The notes below the pieces were generated by a model, which did not search any database, had not been told where the DNA came from, and saw nothing but the letters and a program-made list of their open reading frames with translations. A stretch of 64,000 nt of DNA from Phycomyces nitens (taxonomy: Eukaryota > Mucoromycota > Mucoromycetes > Mucorales > Phycomycetaceae), in contig JAHRBC010000001.1 of assembly GCA_022702545.1 (NCBI GenBank), positions 9,486,001 through 9,550,000 of the forward strand. The letters run 5' to 3'. Below, piece after piece: positions 21,998-33,124 of the stretch. The position numbers and the translations under genes are program-made. Position 1 is the stretch's first letter. Every line of letters starts with the position of its first letter.

Positions 21998-23330
21998 CAG
22001 TCACTACCACTTGAGTATTGTACGGTTGATGAAAATTGATAATTCAAAAATATATGGTTCATTTTCAATAATTCTATACTCCATGAATAAAATTGTTAAA
22101 ATTGTTAAACTTCGTAAAAATATATTTTAGTAATATGTAAAAAAAAAAAAGATTTTAGTACTTGGTAGTACCACCGCGGGCGTCAATGACAGCTTGACAT
22201 CTTCTCTGCATACTGTCAACCAAACACCTTGAATACTCGAGGCCCAACCTCGTCCATTCTTCTTGAAGGGCTACCTTCAAATCAGCCAGATTGCTGATTT
22301 TGGCTCTCCTCTTCTCAACCAACAACTCTAGAGCATTCCAGATGTGCTCGATTGGGTTCAGATCAGGACTTTGAGCTGGCCAGTACTCAAATCCCCTGAT
22401 CTGATGGGTCTCTTTCCACCATCGCGCATATCCACCAGTGTGACAAGTGGCACCATCTTCTTGGAAGATGAAATCCTTCTCCTCATCCTTGGTGACCTTT
22501 GTGAACCATGGGTAGAAGGATTGGGCCAGTATATTGACATATACATCTTGATTGACTTTGTTGGTGTCAATTATCTTTAATGGACCAAATCCTCCATCCC
22601 AAAAGCACCCCCAAACCATGAGTCCACCACTGCCCCATTTTACTGTTGATACGGTATTCTTTATTTCGTATCTTTCTCTAAATTTTCTGAAAACGCGCTT
22701 GGCAGCATCGTTTCCGTTCAAACAAAAACAAGATTCATCTGACCACACCACACTGTTCCATTGGTTGTTTGTCTAATTCACCTTTTCCTTGGCCCAGCAA
22801 AGTCTGGCCTGCTTGTGTTTTTTTGTGAGGCAAGGCTTATGTGCTGCGATACAAGATTTGAAGTCAAGTTGCTTGACATAGTTGATGATGCTATTTTTGC
22901 ACACATCAACACCCATCTTGGCCATGTCTAATTTGAGCTGTTTATAGTTGGTGAATGGGTCGTCCCGTATAATTCTCTTAAGGTGTCTGATTGTCCTCTC
23001 ATTCACTTTTTTGGGTTGTCCAGGTGATTTTCTAGGCAATGGACACCCATTTTCTTTAATGCATTCAACAATTGATTGCACAGTCGACTTTGGCATCTCA
23101 ACTGTACTTGCAATCTGTCCAAGAGAGATATGGACCTTATGAAGGTAGAAAACATCCCAATACTTCTGTTGCTCTTTTGTTAGATAAAGGTCTCGAGTGC
23201 TGCTTTGTGATTCTGAAGATTGCATATTTTTAAGTAATTTATTGATAGAGAGAATGAAGTTTTTATTTCAAAATATTTTGGAAATTTCGTCCTTTTTATC
23301 AGTCATACGAGATTCAAGTGGTAGTGACTG
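21998..23330 (-). mobile_element. Tc1-like element (DD35E) inserted in E0
   Basis: Termini CAGTCACTACCACTTGA are inverted at the two ends, with TA at 21996-21997 and 23331-23332. Length is 1333 bp. Empty sites in the sister copies (near 27197 in E1 and near 62967) read straight through the insertion point with a single TA or its variant, which confirms the borders. Confidence 0.92.
22155..23225 (-). pseudogene. Tc1-like transposase with a single TAG
   Basis: One frame runs from ATG at 23225 to 22155 (356 codons) except for TAG at 22773-22775. N-terminal helix-turn-helix domain (LGQIASTVEMPKSTVQSIV region) and a PGQPKKVNERTIR linker are followed by VVWSDESCF, VWGCFWDGG, QEDGATCHT and SPDLNPIEHIW, with 35 residues between the second Asp and Glu. 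The stop falls a few codons before the first catalytic Asp, so both the DNA-binding and the catalytic parts remain readable but separated. Otherwise full-length. C-terminal GGTTKY resembles the tails of the other Tc1-like proteins here. Confidence 0.87.
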
Positions 23331-23528
23331 TATAAGGATGTTATCAGCACCAGGTAAAAGAAATTCTTTCAATCATATTTGTTCCCTCTCTGACTCTATT
23401 CCATTGTAGACTGCCCTTTCTATTCACACCATTGGTCTCCTCCATCATTTGCAATTGTAATCATAAAGGTAATATTCTTTATAAATCTCTTTTTGCTTAT
23501 CTAAAATATTATTCAGATTATTTATTAA

Positions 23529-26071
23529 CAAGTTGAAATTACGCCGGCCCAAAGGGGCCTGGTCGGCCCAAAGGGGCCAATAATTAATATGATTTTTTGA
23601 AGGGGTTGACAATGTTTTTTTTTATCTCTTTGTTTTGGTTACACTCTTCAGAATAAGGGGTAATATGTTACGTTTATTTCAAATTATTTTCATTAGTTAG
23701 GATCAGTTGAAAATTTCTTTTGAAATAAACACCTTTCACTTCTAAAACACCAAAAAATATGCCTCTCGCCAACTCCAATCTCGCTGTTAACGTACTTGTG
23801 TCAGTTCATAAGCGCTTTATCAATAACCAGGAAGTCAAAGACCTTTTGTGCAACAAGTATGACTGGAATACCCCACTTCTAAGCTTCAAAGGAAAGACAA
23901 TTGCCTGTTCATCAGTCAATGGTGCAGTACTTTATGATATCGTACTAGATGAAGTACCTGGTATCACTTTGACACTCAAGCAAGGTTGCTTGAAATACCT
24001 GGGTCCGATTGAAACCAGCTCTCCTACCAGAGATGGACCTTTAGAGGATCCTGCTGCTCTTGTAGCAACAGAGGAGGATTCAGAGGATGAAATCCAAGAA
24101 GAGGAAGAGACGGAAGATGAGGATGGCGAAGATCTTTCGGAAGGATGGACCCCTGGAGAAGTGGCTATTGATAGCAGACTCTGTGATGATAGCTATCAAC
24201 AACAGAATGCAAGACTGAGCTTGGCTAACCCAGGATCTGCCTCGCCTTTGGATTATTTTCTGTTTTTCTTACCATTGAACTACTTTCATCAGATAATCGC
24301 CAATATCAACACCAATGCCAGGGATTTGACCAACAACCTGTGGTCAGATCTCACATTCAATGAGTACTTGATGTGGATTGCGCTCTTGACTGTGATGACA
24401 GTACTCAAGCACTCTGACCGTAAAGCGTACTGAAAACAAGGGTCAAGCCATTTCATGATGAACATTGACTTTTCTCAGTACATGTCATACAAACGATTCA
24501 ATGATATTATGCGAATGCATGTGTTCGAGGTTTACTCTGTGGAGAAGCAAAAAGTTGATCCTTTGTATCAAATCCGGTCTGCAATTGAAGCCTTTAATGA
24601 TCATATGGCTACTTGTGTAACACCAGGCAAGTATTTGGTTGTTGATGAATCAATGAACCAGTGGTTGGGTGCAGGCATGCCAAACTTGAAGAATGTTCCT
24701 CGCAAGCCACACCCAATCGGTCAAGAATTCAAGACGTTGGCTGACCACCACACCTACTGCATTCTGCGCATGGATACGGTCAGTGAGCCAAAGGTGAAGG
24801 AGTTTGACGATGAACCAGGCATGAAAAAATTGACTGCCACAATGAAGCGTTTGGTGAAGCCTTGGTTCGGAAGTGGTCGCACCGTGATTGCTGACTCCTG
24901 GTTCGGATCACCAGCAATGACTACGATGCTGAGCGATCTTGGCCTCTACTCCATCATGCAGGTGGCCAAACGTCGCTACTGGCCCCGCGGAATGCCCACC
25001 ACGGATATTGTGGAGACGGTTGGTGAAGAGCGTGGTAGCCACTATACCATGAGAAAAGTCTCGAGTAGCGGTAAGCTCTTTGTGTGTGCCTATCGAGATC
25101 AAAAAGTGAAAGCTTTTGTATCTTCGTGCAGTACCACAAGACTTACCAGCGAAAGAACTTTTCTGGGTTCTGGGGGCAGTCTTGTTGCCATCAAGCGACC
25201 AGAAGTAGTAGATGAGTATGAGACTCATAAAAGTGAGTAAAAGATTGATTCCAAAAAATATATACTGCCATATTAATGAGTTTATTATTATAGGTGCTGT
25301 AGATGCAGCCAATAATTTAAGAGACAATATGATATCTTACCACGATATCATCTCTACTGAAAGGTGGGAAATGCGCTTCCTTGGGTTCTTTCTGGGAATT
25401 TGTGAAGCAAATGCGTTCAGCTCGTTTTGCGTATTTGGCAATGGTGGGAGCACAAGTCATAGCACCTTCAAGGATACTTTGGCTTGGACTTTGTTGAAGC
25501 ACTGCAAAGAGTTGGTTCATGGCACAGAACCTAACTTGGATGATCAAAGAGTGCTCAGGTCGGATACCAGCCATCTTTATGTGTCAATGAGAGGAATGAA
25601 TGGCAAAAAAAGAATGAGGTTGGGTTGTAAAAACTGCCAAATTTTGGGTGCTCGTCGTACAAGAGTAGAGAAATCTTGTAGCTGCGACCCAACTACACCA
25701 ATGTGTAAAACATGCTACAACGATCATTTACGTACAACCTGGGTTACCCAAACCCACCTTAATAATTCTTTGTAACCTAAAGCATATAAATATACTATTG
25801 CAAATAAAAATAATTGAAATTCTTATATGTAGAATAGTTGATCAAAGAGACGGCCCAAAGGGGCCGCCAAATTTTTTACAAAACCACCTTTACTAAATAA
25901 TGGACTGATGCCCCACTTTTTGATTTTTAAGAAAAATACAAAAACCACAAATAAAAAGAAGGTTTTCTTGTTCAAACGCACCAAAAAAAATATTTAATAC
26001 ATATATTTTTTCGAGAGAAAAACATTAAAGCAAATCGGCCCAAATGGGCCGATTCGGGTAATCTCTACTTG
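23529..26071 (+). mobile_element. piggyBac-type element inserted at TTAA in E0
   Basis: TTAA at 23525-23528 precedes the left end (CAAGTTGAAATTACG); the right end, read inward, is CAAGTAGAGATTAC. The right TTAA is split by E1: TTA at 26072-26074 and TTAA at 32438-32441. Near both ends stand palindromic GGCCCAAAGGGGCC-like words (23546-23559, 23565-23578, 25852-25865 and 26037-26050). Length is about 2.54 kb. The uninterrupted E1 sequence shows the original TTAA target. Confidence 0.87.
23759..25775 (+). pseudogene. piggyBac transposase with one in-frame TGA
   Basis: Exon 1 is 23759-25232 and exon 2 is 25294-25775 (GTGAGT donor, TATAG acceptor, 61-bp intron), together 651 codons. An acidic N-terminal stretch (DSEDEIQEEEETEDEDGED) is followed by the DDE-type core: VVDESMNQW with the first Asp, IADSWFGS with the second, and GAVDAANNLRD with the third just after the intron. 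The C-terminus has a cysteine-rich zinc domain (CKNC, CSC, CKTC), as in active piggyBac proteins, where it recognises the ends. One TGA at 24431-24433 interrupts the frame, probably in place of a Trp codon (TGG). Otherwise it appears complete, so loss of activity may be recent. Confidence 0.87.
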
Positions 26072-27585
26072 TTACACTGCAAAAGAGGGGCTGTTTGTAG
26101 TACCAGAAATCCGGCATTATGGTACTGAAAAGGGGTGGGTTTCACCTAGTTTAAATATTTTTTCAACTAGGAGGCATGCTAGCTTCACAGGTACCTCGGT
26201 GTCGTGGTTTGCAGTAGTAGAAACATGTAAAAATGTGCCGCAGGTGAGGTCTGTTAGCACTTTCGGTATATAGATCTGATTTGGAACGATGAAAAAAAGT
26301 ATTTAAAAGAACGGTTCTATTTTGGTCGTCTCAACGTGGTCGTTGAAATGTTCAGATACGTCACATATCTTTATGTTGCGAGTTGTAGAAACTCGATGTA
26401 TCTACTAGTGGTTACTACCCAAGACCAATCAAATCAAACACTTGAAAGCCTCTTTATTCTTCTTCACCAGTAATATATCACCCATTATTTGATTTCCCGT
26501 TTATATTGGATTGGTAATGGTTTACGCTTTTATTTTTATTGGAAAGAATAGAATGTTTCTAGGTTTAGGGTCTATTATTACACCTATTCCTATGCCTAGC
26601 CGTTTCTACCCGGTTGCTTGCTGCTATTTGGATGGAATATTTTTCTACATAAAAAATACCTGCAAAAATATGAATATCCAGCAATTTTTTGGGCTGCAGG
26701 AGTGTTCTGTAAAAGATAAAGAAGTGTTAATGATGTGGGGTACAAAGAGAAAATTTTTGTGTGTCAAAAGATACTTACATTGCAAGAGATGGGCAAGAGT
26801 GCGCAAAGGGGACTTGAATTTTAAGGCTGGATGGGCTGTGTGGCAGGTTTTACTATAAAAAAGGGAATAAAAATTAATATGGGTAAACAGAGTGATGATA
26901 TATTTAATTTACATACCAGGAGCCAAATGGGTTATCAAAGTAGGGGGTATGGTGTGTAAAGGAAGCCCAAGTGAGTCTATAAAACACATAATAATAATAA
27001 TTAATAAATAATCTGAATAATATTTTGGATAAGCAAAAAGAGATTTATAAAGAATATTACCTTTATGATTACAATTGCGAATGATGGAGGAGGCCGATGG
27101 CATGAATAGAAAGGGCAGTCTACAATGGAATAGAGTCAGAAAGGGAACAAGTATGATTGAAAGAAAAAATTTTACCTGGTGCCGATGGCATCCCTATATA
27201 AGTTGTTTGGCCAATCTAAAAGAGAAAGTGAAAATAATTTTTATCAAGATGATGGTACCAGTGAATGCGGCCAGTGAGTATTTGTCTAGATGGCCATTGT
27301 GGAAAGGATGAGTTGCAATGGGAGCGCACATCTATGAAAAAGAGGTTAATTTGTGTGTATAAAGAGGTATAAAAAATGTCTTACCAGAGAAAGGCGCCAA
27401 TATCAAAAAAGCAAGGAAAAGGAAAAATAAAGGGAACCAAAAAAAGGAGAGAGTCTGAAATTTTTTCACCTTTGAAGCATGCTGCGGAAAGCATGATGGA
27501 TTGAGCCCAAAAACAATATCAAGGCCGATTTGCATCTCAGTGCTTCAAGACAATAGAGGAACATCTTTATAGTCATTCAAAATGC

Positions 27586-27595
27586 CTATATATAA
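27586..27595 (+). promoter_or_regulatory. TATA-like box of the E1 accessory gene
   Basis: CTATATATAA lies about 170 bp before the ATG at 27767 and is preserved in E0 (21596-21605) and at 63355-63364. Confidence 0.5.
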
Positions 27596-27628
27596 CGGCC
27601 TTTTTGATATTCAACCTCTCTTACCTTT

Positions 27629-27654
27629 ACACACACACACACACACACACACAC
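27629..27654. repeat. (AC)13 microsatellite in the accessory promoter
   Basis: A dinucleotide run present at the same place in all three sister copies (also about 21541-21562 and 63398-63425), with different lengths. Confidence 0.85.
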
Positions 27655-27766
27655 TTACTCACCCACCCAACAAAACAGTTTTTGTATGTATATTATATTT
27701 ATTTTTATTTCAATTGAACAAAAACTAATAATTATAATCGAAATATACTTTACCATATTCTAGAAA

Positions 27767-28955
27767 ATGGTTAACCAAAGAAGATCGATTGCTCCTCGTC
27801 CCACTCCTGCTCCTGCTCTCACTCCTGCCAACATGGAGCAAATTGTCGAGATGCTCTCTGGAATTCAAGACAACATGACCAGAGTGGAAGATAAGGTCAC
27901 CAATGTAGAAGGCGAGTTGGTGACCTCCAACACCAAACTGGTAACGATGGATGCCAGACTTGGTGTCATCATTGCTGGAACCCGTGAAGCCATTAAGGCC
28001 ATTGACAATTTTGGAGAAGAGGTTCCTGCCACTGCCACCAGTGAACCCAGCAATGTTGCGGTTGTGGAGGCCATTGGTTTGGCCGGACCCAGCCATAAAA
28101 CATCAGTGGAGGTCAATGTAAGCATTATACCTTATACTATATTATCAATTCATTAACTTGTTTACTATATCAGAGAAAGATCCGTGAGTTCTTGTGGGAG
28201 CCAAATTTCCATGCAAATACTCCAGCAGAGATCTTGGCCAACACTAACAAGCCCAGGTGGAACACGGATGTTCACTTTAATGTGACTCCAAACAAGGAGT
28301 TAGTGAACAGGCTTCTTGTCGTCCTGGAGCGCAAGTTTGCTGGTGATGGGATGAGAACCAAGGATCTTCGTGATAAGCTCCACAAAAACTTCATCAACAG
28401 ATGCAAACAGGAGAAGATCTCTGCTGCTGCAAAAGAGATCACGAACACACGTTCACGGAGAGCCAGACGTGCTGGTGAAGTAAGTTATCCTTGATATATT
28501 AAAAATCTATTCCAAAAAATAATAACAAGGTTATTATTAGAACCACAAGCGCCGAACAAAGGCATACGGCAGCAACATGGTTGCCATCAACCAAGAGATG
28601 GGCCGGGATTGTGCCAATGCACTCCCCAAGGAAGCAATGTCCGGAGGAGAATCAGATGACGAAGTCTCCGAAACTGGAAGAAGACGTGTGATTCGGACCG
28701 TCCGCCCAAGTTGGAGAAGCGATGAAGTGAGTTGTTGAGCTGATTATAAATAATATTTTGGATGACTTTAGATTACTAATGTGCAATTGATAGTACAACC
28801 AATTTATCCAAGTCATTGATAGATTCGTTGGTCTCCAACTTGGAGCAAACTCTCACCAGTTGCTGTCAAGGGTTTATGGCAGAACTGTGGACGTGGCAGT
28901 CCCGACCAATTTAAATCCCAGTCTTGCTCAGTGGGCTCTTAGACATGGGCTTTAA
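27767..28955 (+). CDS. Four-exon CACTA accessory protein (unknown function), intact copy A5
   Basis: Exons are 27767-28117, 28174-28479, 28541-28726 and 28794-28955, all phase 0, predicting 334 residues. Exon 1: basic Pro-rich start (VNQRRSIAPRPTPAP) and a long heptad-like helix (residues ~25-75). Exon 2 (306 nt): a WEPNF block, RWNTDVHFN, then a Lys/Arg-rich end. Exon 3: contains SGGESDDEV and ends RPSWRSDE at the junction. Exon 4: leucine-rich helix and SLAQWALRHGL. Likely nuclear and nucleic-acid binding from its basic blocks; a TnpA-like helper of the transposase is inferred from constant pairing. No database family comes to mind. It is the best reference copy of this gene in the window. 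Confidence 0.8.
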
Positions 28956-29081
28956 TAAAATAATTTTTTTTATCTCTCCATCTATTTTTTTTTTGACACG
29001 CGTTACGTTTTGACGACATTTATAAAGGCAATGCTATTTCTGTTTGTTCTTTATAAAAGAGAAAAGATATTTATTTTTTTA

Positions 29082-32000
29082 TTATACGCAAAGTTTCTTT
29101 GGCAAAGGAATGACCAGCATCCTCTTTATACCATTTCGGCTTGTGTGTGTGGCAGTCGCAACTTCCAAAAGAAGACGATGCACTGGCAAGATGCACTCAT
29201 TGGTAGCAGGAGAAAAACTGGGCAAACAGATGTCAACACCTTCATCTTCGCGTGATTGTTCATAACAGACACCATTCCATCGCACAAAGGCAAAGACATG
29301 CTGGCTTTGATAGCCACGACGATTTAAACGGACAGAGGCAGAGAGAGGCGGCGTAAACTGATGAACAAAAATATACTGTATCTGCCCAGTATAGGCGGTC
29401 TGGTTCTCACCAGTGCTGCTACCAGACAAAGCTTGTACACGAGATCCACCATTTCCAGAGCTATTGTGTCCACGATAAACTTGGCCAAGGAGATTTATCG
29501 ATTTCAGCTTCACGATCTGATTGTCAACAAACAACGAAGAAGAAGTGGCATGTTGATAATGCTGGAGGGTGTCAATGTCATACGTATCCACATAGTAAGC
29601 CAACAATTGAGGATAGTCAATATCACTCATTTTTGTGGCAGACTTTTGAAGCAGAGGAAACGCAGAGGGGGAAGAGGCTCGTTACCCTTGATTGGGAATT
29701 CAGAATTCTCTGAAGCTTCGATGAAATCCAGCAATCTGAACGGGCGTCGTGTTGGTGTTGGTGTGGGTGTGGGTGTGGGGGTAGGGATAGAGGCAGAGGT
29801 GGAGGCAGAGAGGAGGTTTGAAAAGAGAGGAGTGAAGATGTCTTGGCTTGGAGATTGTAGAACAGCATTGACATAATCATTCTTGAATACGTCCTGGACA
29901 AATTTCCGCATGTAGGTTGCCTCAAACCCATTCTTTCCATTCGTGCTCACGTTCTTTAGCAATCCGTTGTACCTCTCAAACCCAAAGAGCCAATAGCCGT
30001 ACACCGGTCCAAAATCATTGATGGTCTTATGAAGATGGAGGTGCAGGTGCATGTTGCAGGTGAGAAGACTTGGAGGGTAAAGGCGCTCGCACTCTTGGCA
30101 GAATTGCTGAAGGTGGTGATGGGCATTGTCAACATCCTGGAAGGACACAGATGGCTTGACAATCAGGCGGCAGGCATCCACAAAGTTCATCCAACTGTTA
30201 AACTTTTGACGCAGGAGAACGGGCTTCAACGCAACAGGCAAATATACCAGCACCCAAGATTTCCACTCGTCTGCTTTCATGAATGGAAATCCCCTGGCAA
30301 TCTTTGTCTTTAGTGAACTGTAATCACTTGGCAGCTCCATGGTGTCTGCTATCTCCTGCATCACAAGAAGATCGTCATTGGACAAATCACCACCAGAGAT
30401 CCAGTTTTCAACCATTCTCTTGGCGGTTCCCAGGAAGAGGTTGTGCATGGGGTCCACCACAGTTGCGCGGACAAGATCAAGATACTGGAGGCGGTGAAGC
30501 TCTGACCATCGTACACCATTCTCAACTTCAAGTCCATGCCTTTTGGAAATCGTCTGGGCATCTTTCCAAAGTGTTGCATGGTGTCTGTTGTCAACTGATG
30601 TCCGAAGAGACCATTGTGAATAGTCAAATCCACGGAAATCCACCTGGTTTGACCCCTCCAAACGAGAGAACTGACGATTGCACTTGTAGCATGCATTGGT
30701 GCTGTTGTGTGCCGTAAACCCACTTGTCTTCCTTGCAGCTGGGATATCGCACGCCACCATCAACAATGCACCACGGACATTGACACCAGACGGGCACTCA
30801 AAGGTTGGGATCCTTATTCCAACAAACAACTGCTCCAGTTCATCGACCAACGGCTTGAGATAACTGTTGATCTCATCTGTCTTTGGCTCCTTGGGTCCAG
30901 GCATCAGACCGACGAGAATAGTATTTTCGGCCTTGAACCTTTCCTCCCTAGGCAAATTATTGATTACAAGATAAATGGCACCACAAGAATAGCTGATTCC
31001 ATCAAAGGGCTGGAACCAGTCAATGTTCAGTGTCAGCATCAAAGAACGTGGATCTGCAACGAACGAAACACCACCCATGTCCTGGAGACCCTTCCACATT
31101 GCACCATCGTAGATATCGCACATGGTGTCTACAACTTTTAGCTCCTGGTTCCAATGACGAATCTTGGTCTCAAAATCCGGGCGGAGGAAAAGGACTCTCA
31201 ACGCCTGCTTGACGGACTGATAGACGTACGATCTCTTGGCAACCAAAGCACCAGATGACGATTGCTTCATCAATTGACAACCACATACAGATTGGGAACC
31301 GAGCTTAGCAGAATCGCACCGAAGTGGAGCAGACCCAGCTTCCTCATACACCGTGTGGCAATCCTGGCACACAACGAATCTCTTTACACCCTTGGTCAAG
31401 GCAGTAAAACCCGTCATGCTTTGGAGACCAGAAAGGCTTGAGGGCAATTGGAAGTCCTGTCCGTAAATCGTCAAGAGTTTGTTGATGAACTCAATCAAGA
31501 CAACAGCACCCTTATCGACCACATAACGGGATGCAAACAGAACAACGAAAATGGCAATTGCTCTGTGCACTGGGTTTTCGGGCATACCAGGAGTAGCAAA
31601 AGGGTCTATTATTTAAAAAGGAAAATTATTAACACTCAATTTTTGCTTGCTTTTGTATTATAGCTATTCAATACTGACCTTCACTATCAAACTCCTCGAC
31701 CTCAATCTCCTCGACATCGGCTTCATCATCACTGTCATTGTCAGAGTCGTTGGTGATTTCGGCACCATCGCCATTGACCTCATTGTCAAGTTGATCGGCA
31801 TCAACCATTTGGTCATAATCCCCAAAAGGTAAGCTGGGCTGACTGTCAACTGCCACGGATTCGGATTCAATAATCGGCATTGCTGCAAATATGGGTTAGA
31901 TTAGTTTATTACTCTGCACTGGTTTTCAAATAAATATATTTTACCCTCAACGTCCAAATCCATCATATCACTTTGTGTGCCTGAGTTCAATTGAAAAATA

Positions 32001-32195
32001 CAAGTTATTATTGCGCAGTAAATGAAAATTAACACTAGTATACATACTGCTCTCAAATTCGCCAGTTTCTTCAGTTCTTGCTCTCTTACTATGGCGTTGG
32101 TAAGTGCGCTTGGATACAATAGTGAATCCTTGCTGGTTATTGCTGCATTTGTTGCAGTAACAGGCAGTAGTGTTTTGTGCGGAAATAGAAGACAT
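29082..32195 (-). pseudogene. Tnp2-like CACTA transposase of E1, single one-base deletion
   Basis: Exons are 32195-32048, 31980-31945, 31882-31679 and 31605-29082; with the missing base the product would be 970 residues. Exon 1 encodes a Cys/His motif (CYCNKC...RH), exon 3 is strongly acidic, and exon 4 carries the Tnp2/Transposase_21 core: VCQDCHTVYEE, WFQPFDGISY, GLMPGPKEP, DEINSYLKPLVDELEQLF, CYKCNRQF and DPMHNLFLGTAKRM. A Pro/Thr repeat precedes GNEPLPP. The frame shifts in a C run at 29667-29671, which has five bases here and six in E0. Downstream, 182 residues continue in the other frame to a TAA at 29082-29084. This is the only lesion seen, so the copy may have been active until recently. 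Confidence 0.88.
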
Positions 32196-32260
32196 AGTTT
32201 ATATTATTTGATTGTGAGATAAAAAAGGAAACAAGTGCTACATATTTTTATTTGCTGTCA

Positions 32261-32267
32261 TTTTATA
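32261..32267 (-). promoter_or_regulatory. TATA box of the E1 transposase gene
   Basis: TATAAAA on the minus strand, 66 bp before the ATG at 32195, same as in E0. Confidence 0.6.
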
Positions 32268-33124
32268 GACAAGAAAAAGGCTATTGTTCTTTGATCCTTT
32301 GCCCGAACCAATAGGATGCATCAAAATTATACTTTTTATTTTTAAAAAAAATAATGTCTGAGATGAAAAAAAGCTCTATGTTTCTAGTACCCATCTGCAC
32401 CATTTATACTAGGTGAAATCGAGGGGTTTTTCCAGTGTTAATTATTATTATTATGTGTTTTATAGACTCACTTGGGCTTCCTTTGCACACCATGCCCCCT
32501 ACTTTGATAACCCATTTGGCTCCTGGTATGTAAATTAAATATATCATCACTCTGTTCACCCATATTAATTTTTATTTCCTTTTTTATAGTAAAACCTGCC
32601 ACACAGCCTATCCAGCCTTAAAATTCAAGTCCCCTTTGCCCACTCTTGCCCATCTCTTGCAATGCAAGTATCTTTTGACACACAAAAATTTTCTCTTTGT
32701 ACCCCATATCATTAACACTTCTTTATCTTTTACAGAACACTCCCGCAGCCCAATAAATTGCTGGATATTCATATTTTTGCAGGTATTTTTTATGTAGAAA
32801 AATATTCTATCCAAATAGTAGCAAGCAACTGGGTAGAAACGGCTAGGCATAGGAATAGGCATAATAATAGACCCTAAACCTAGAAACATTCTATTCTTTC
32901 CAATAAAAATAAAAGCATAAACCATTACCAATCCAATATAAACGGGAAACCAAATAATAGGTGATATATTACTGGTGAAGAAGAATAAAGAGGCTTTCAA
33001 GTGTTTGATTTGATTGGTCTTGGGTAGTAACCACTAGTAGATACATTGAGTTTCTACAACTCGCAACATAAAGATATATGATGTACCTGAACATTTTAAC
33101 GACCACATTGAGAAGACCAAAATA

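Larger units (their letters stand above)
26075..27766. other. E1 accessory-side terminus and promoter region
   Basis: Non-coding. It contains the terminal CACTGC sequence, a (AC)13 microsatellite at 27629-27654 and a TATA-like element at 27586-27595. The short reading frames here are not conserved as proteins in the matching stretches at 32438-33124 and 62.2-62.9 kb. Confidence 0.6.
26075..32437 (-). mobile_element. E1: nearly intact family E CACTA element nested in the piggyBac target site
   Basis: Ends read CACTGCAAAAGAGGGG (26075, accessory side) and CACTGGAAAAACCCC (32437, transposase side), with TTA duplicated at 26072-26074 and 32438-32440. Both subterminal regions share TTTCACCTAGT followed by a TAAAT word. 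Length is 6363 bp. It carries an intact accessory gene (27767-28955) and a convergent transposase broken by one missing base. Its orientation is opposite to E0. Confidence 0.9.

Noticed and set aside
26511..26858. 115-codon plus-strand frame, with a similar frame on the minus strand at 32608-33000
   Set aside because: Both lie in the non-coding element end. The copy at 62.3 kb has stops and indels in it, so it is not conserved as a protein.
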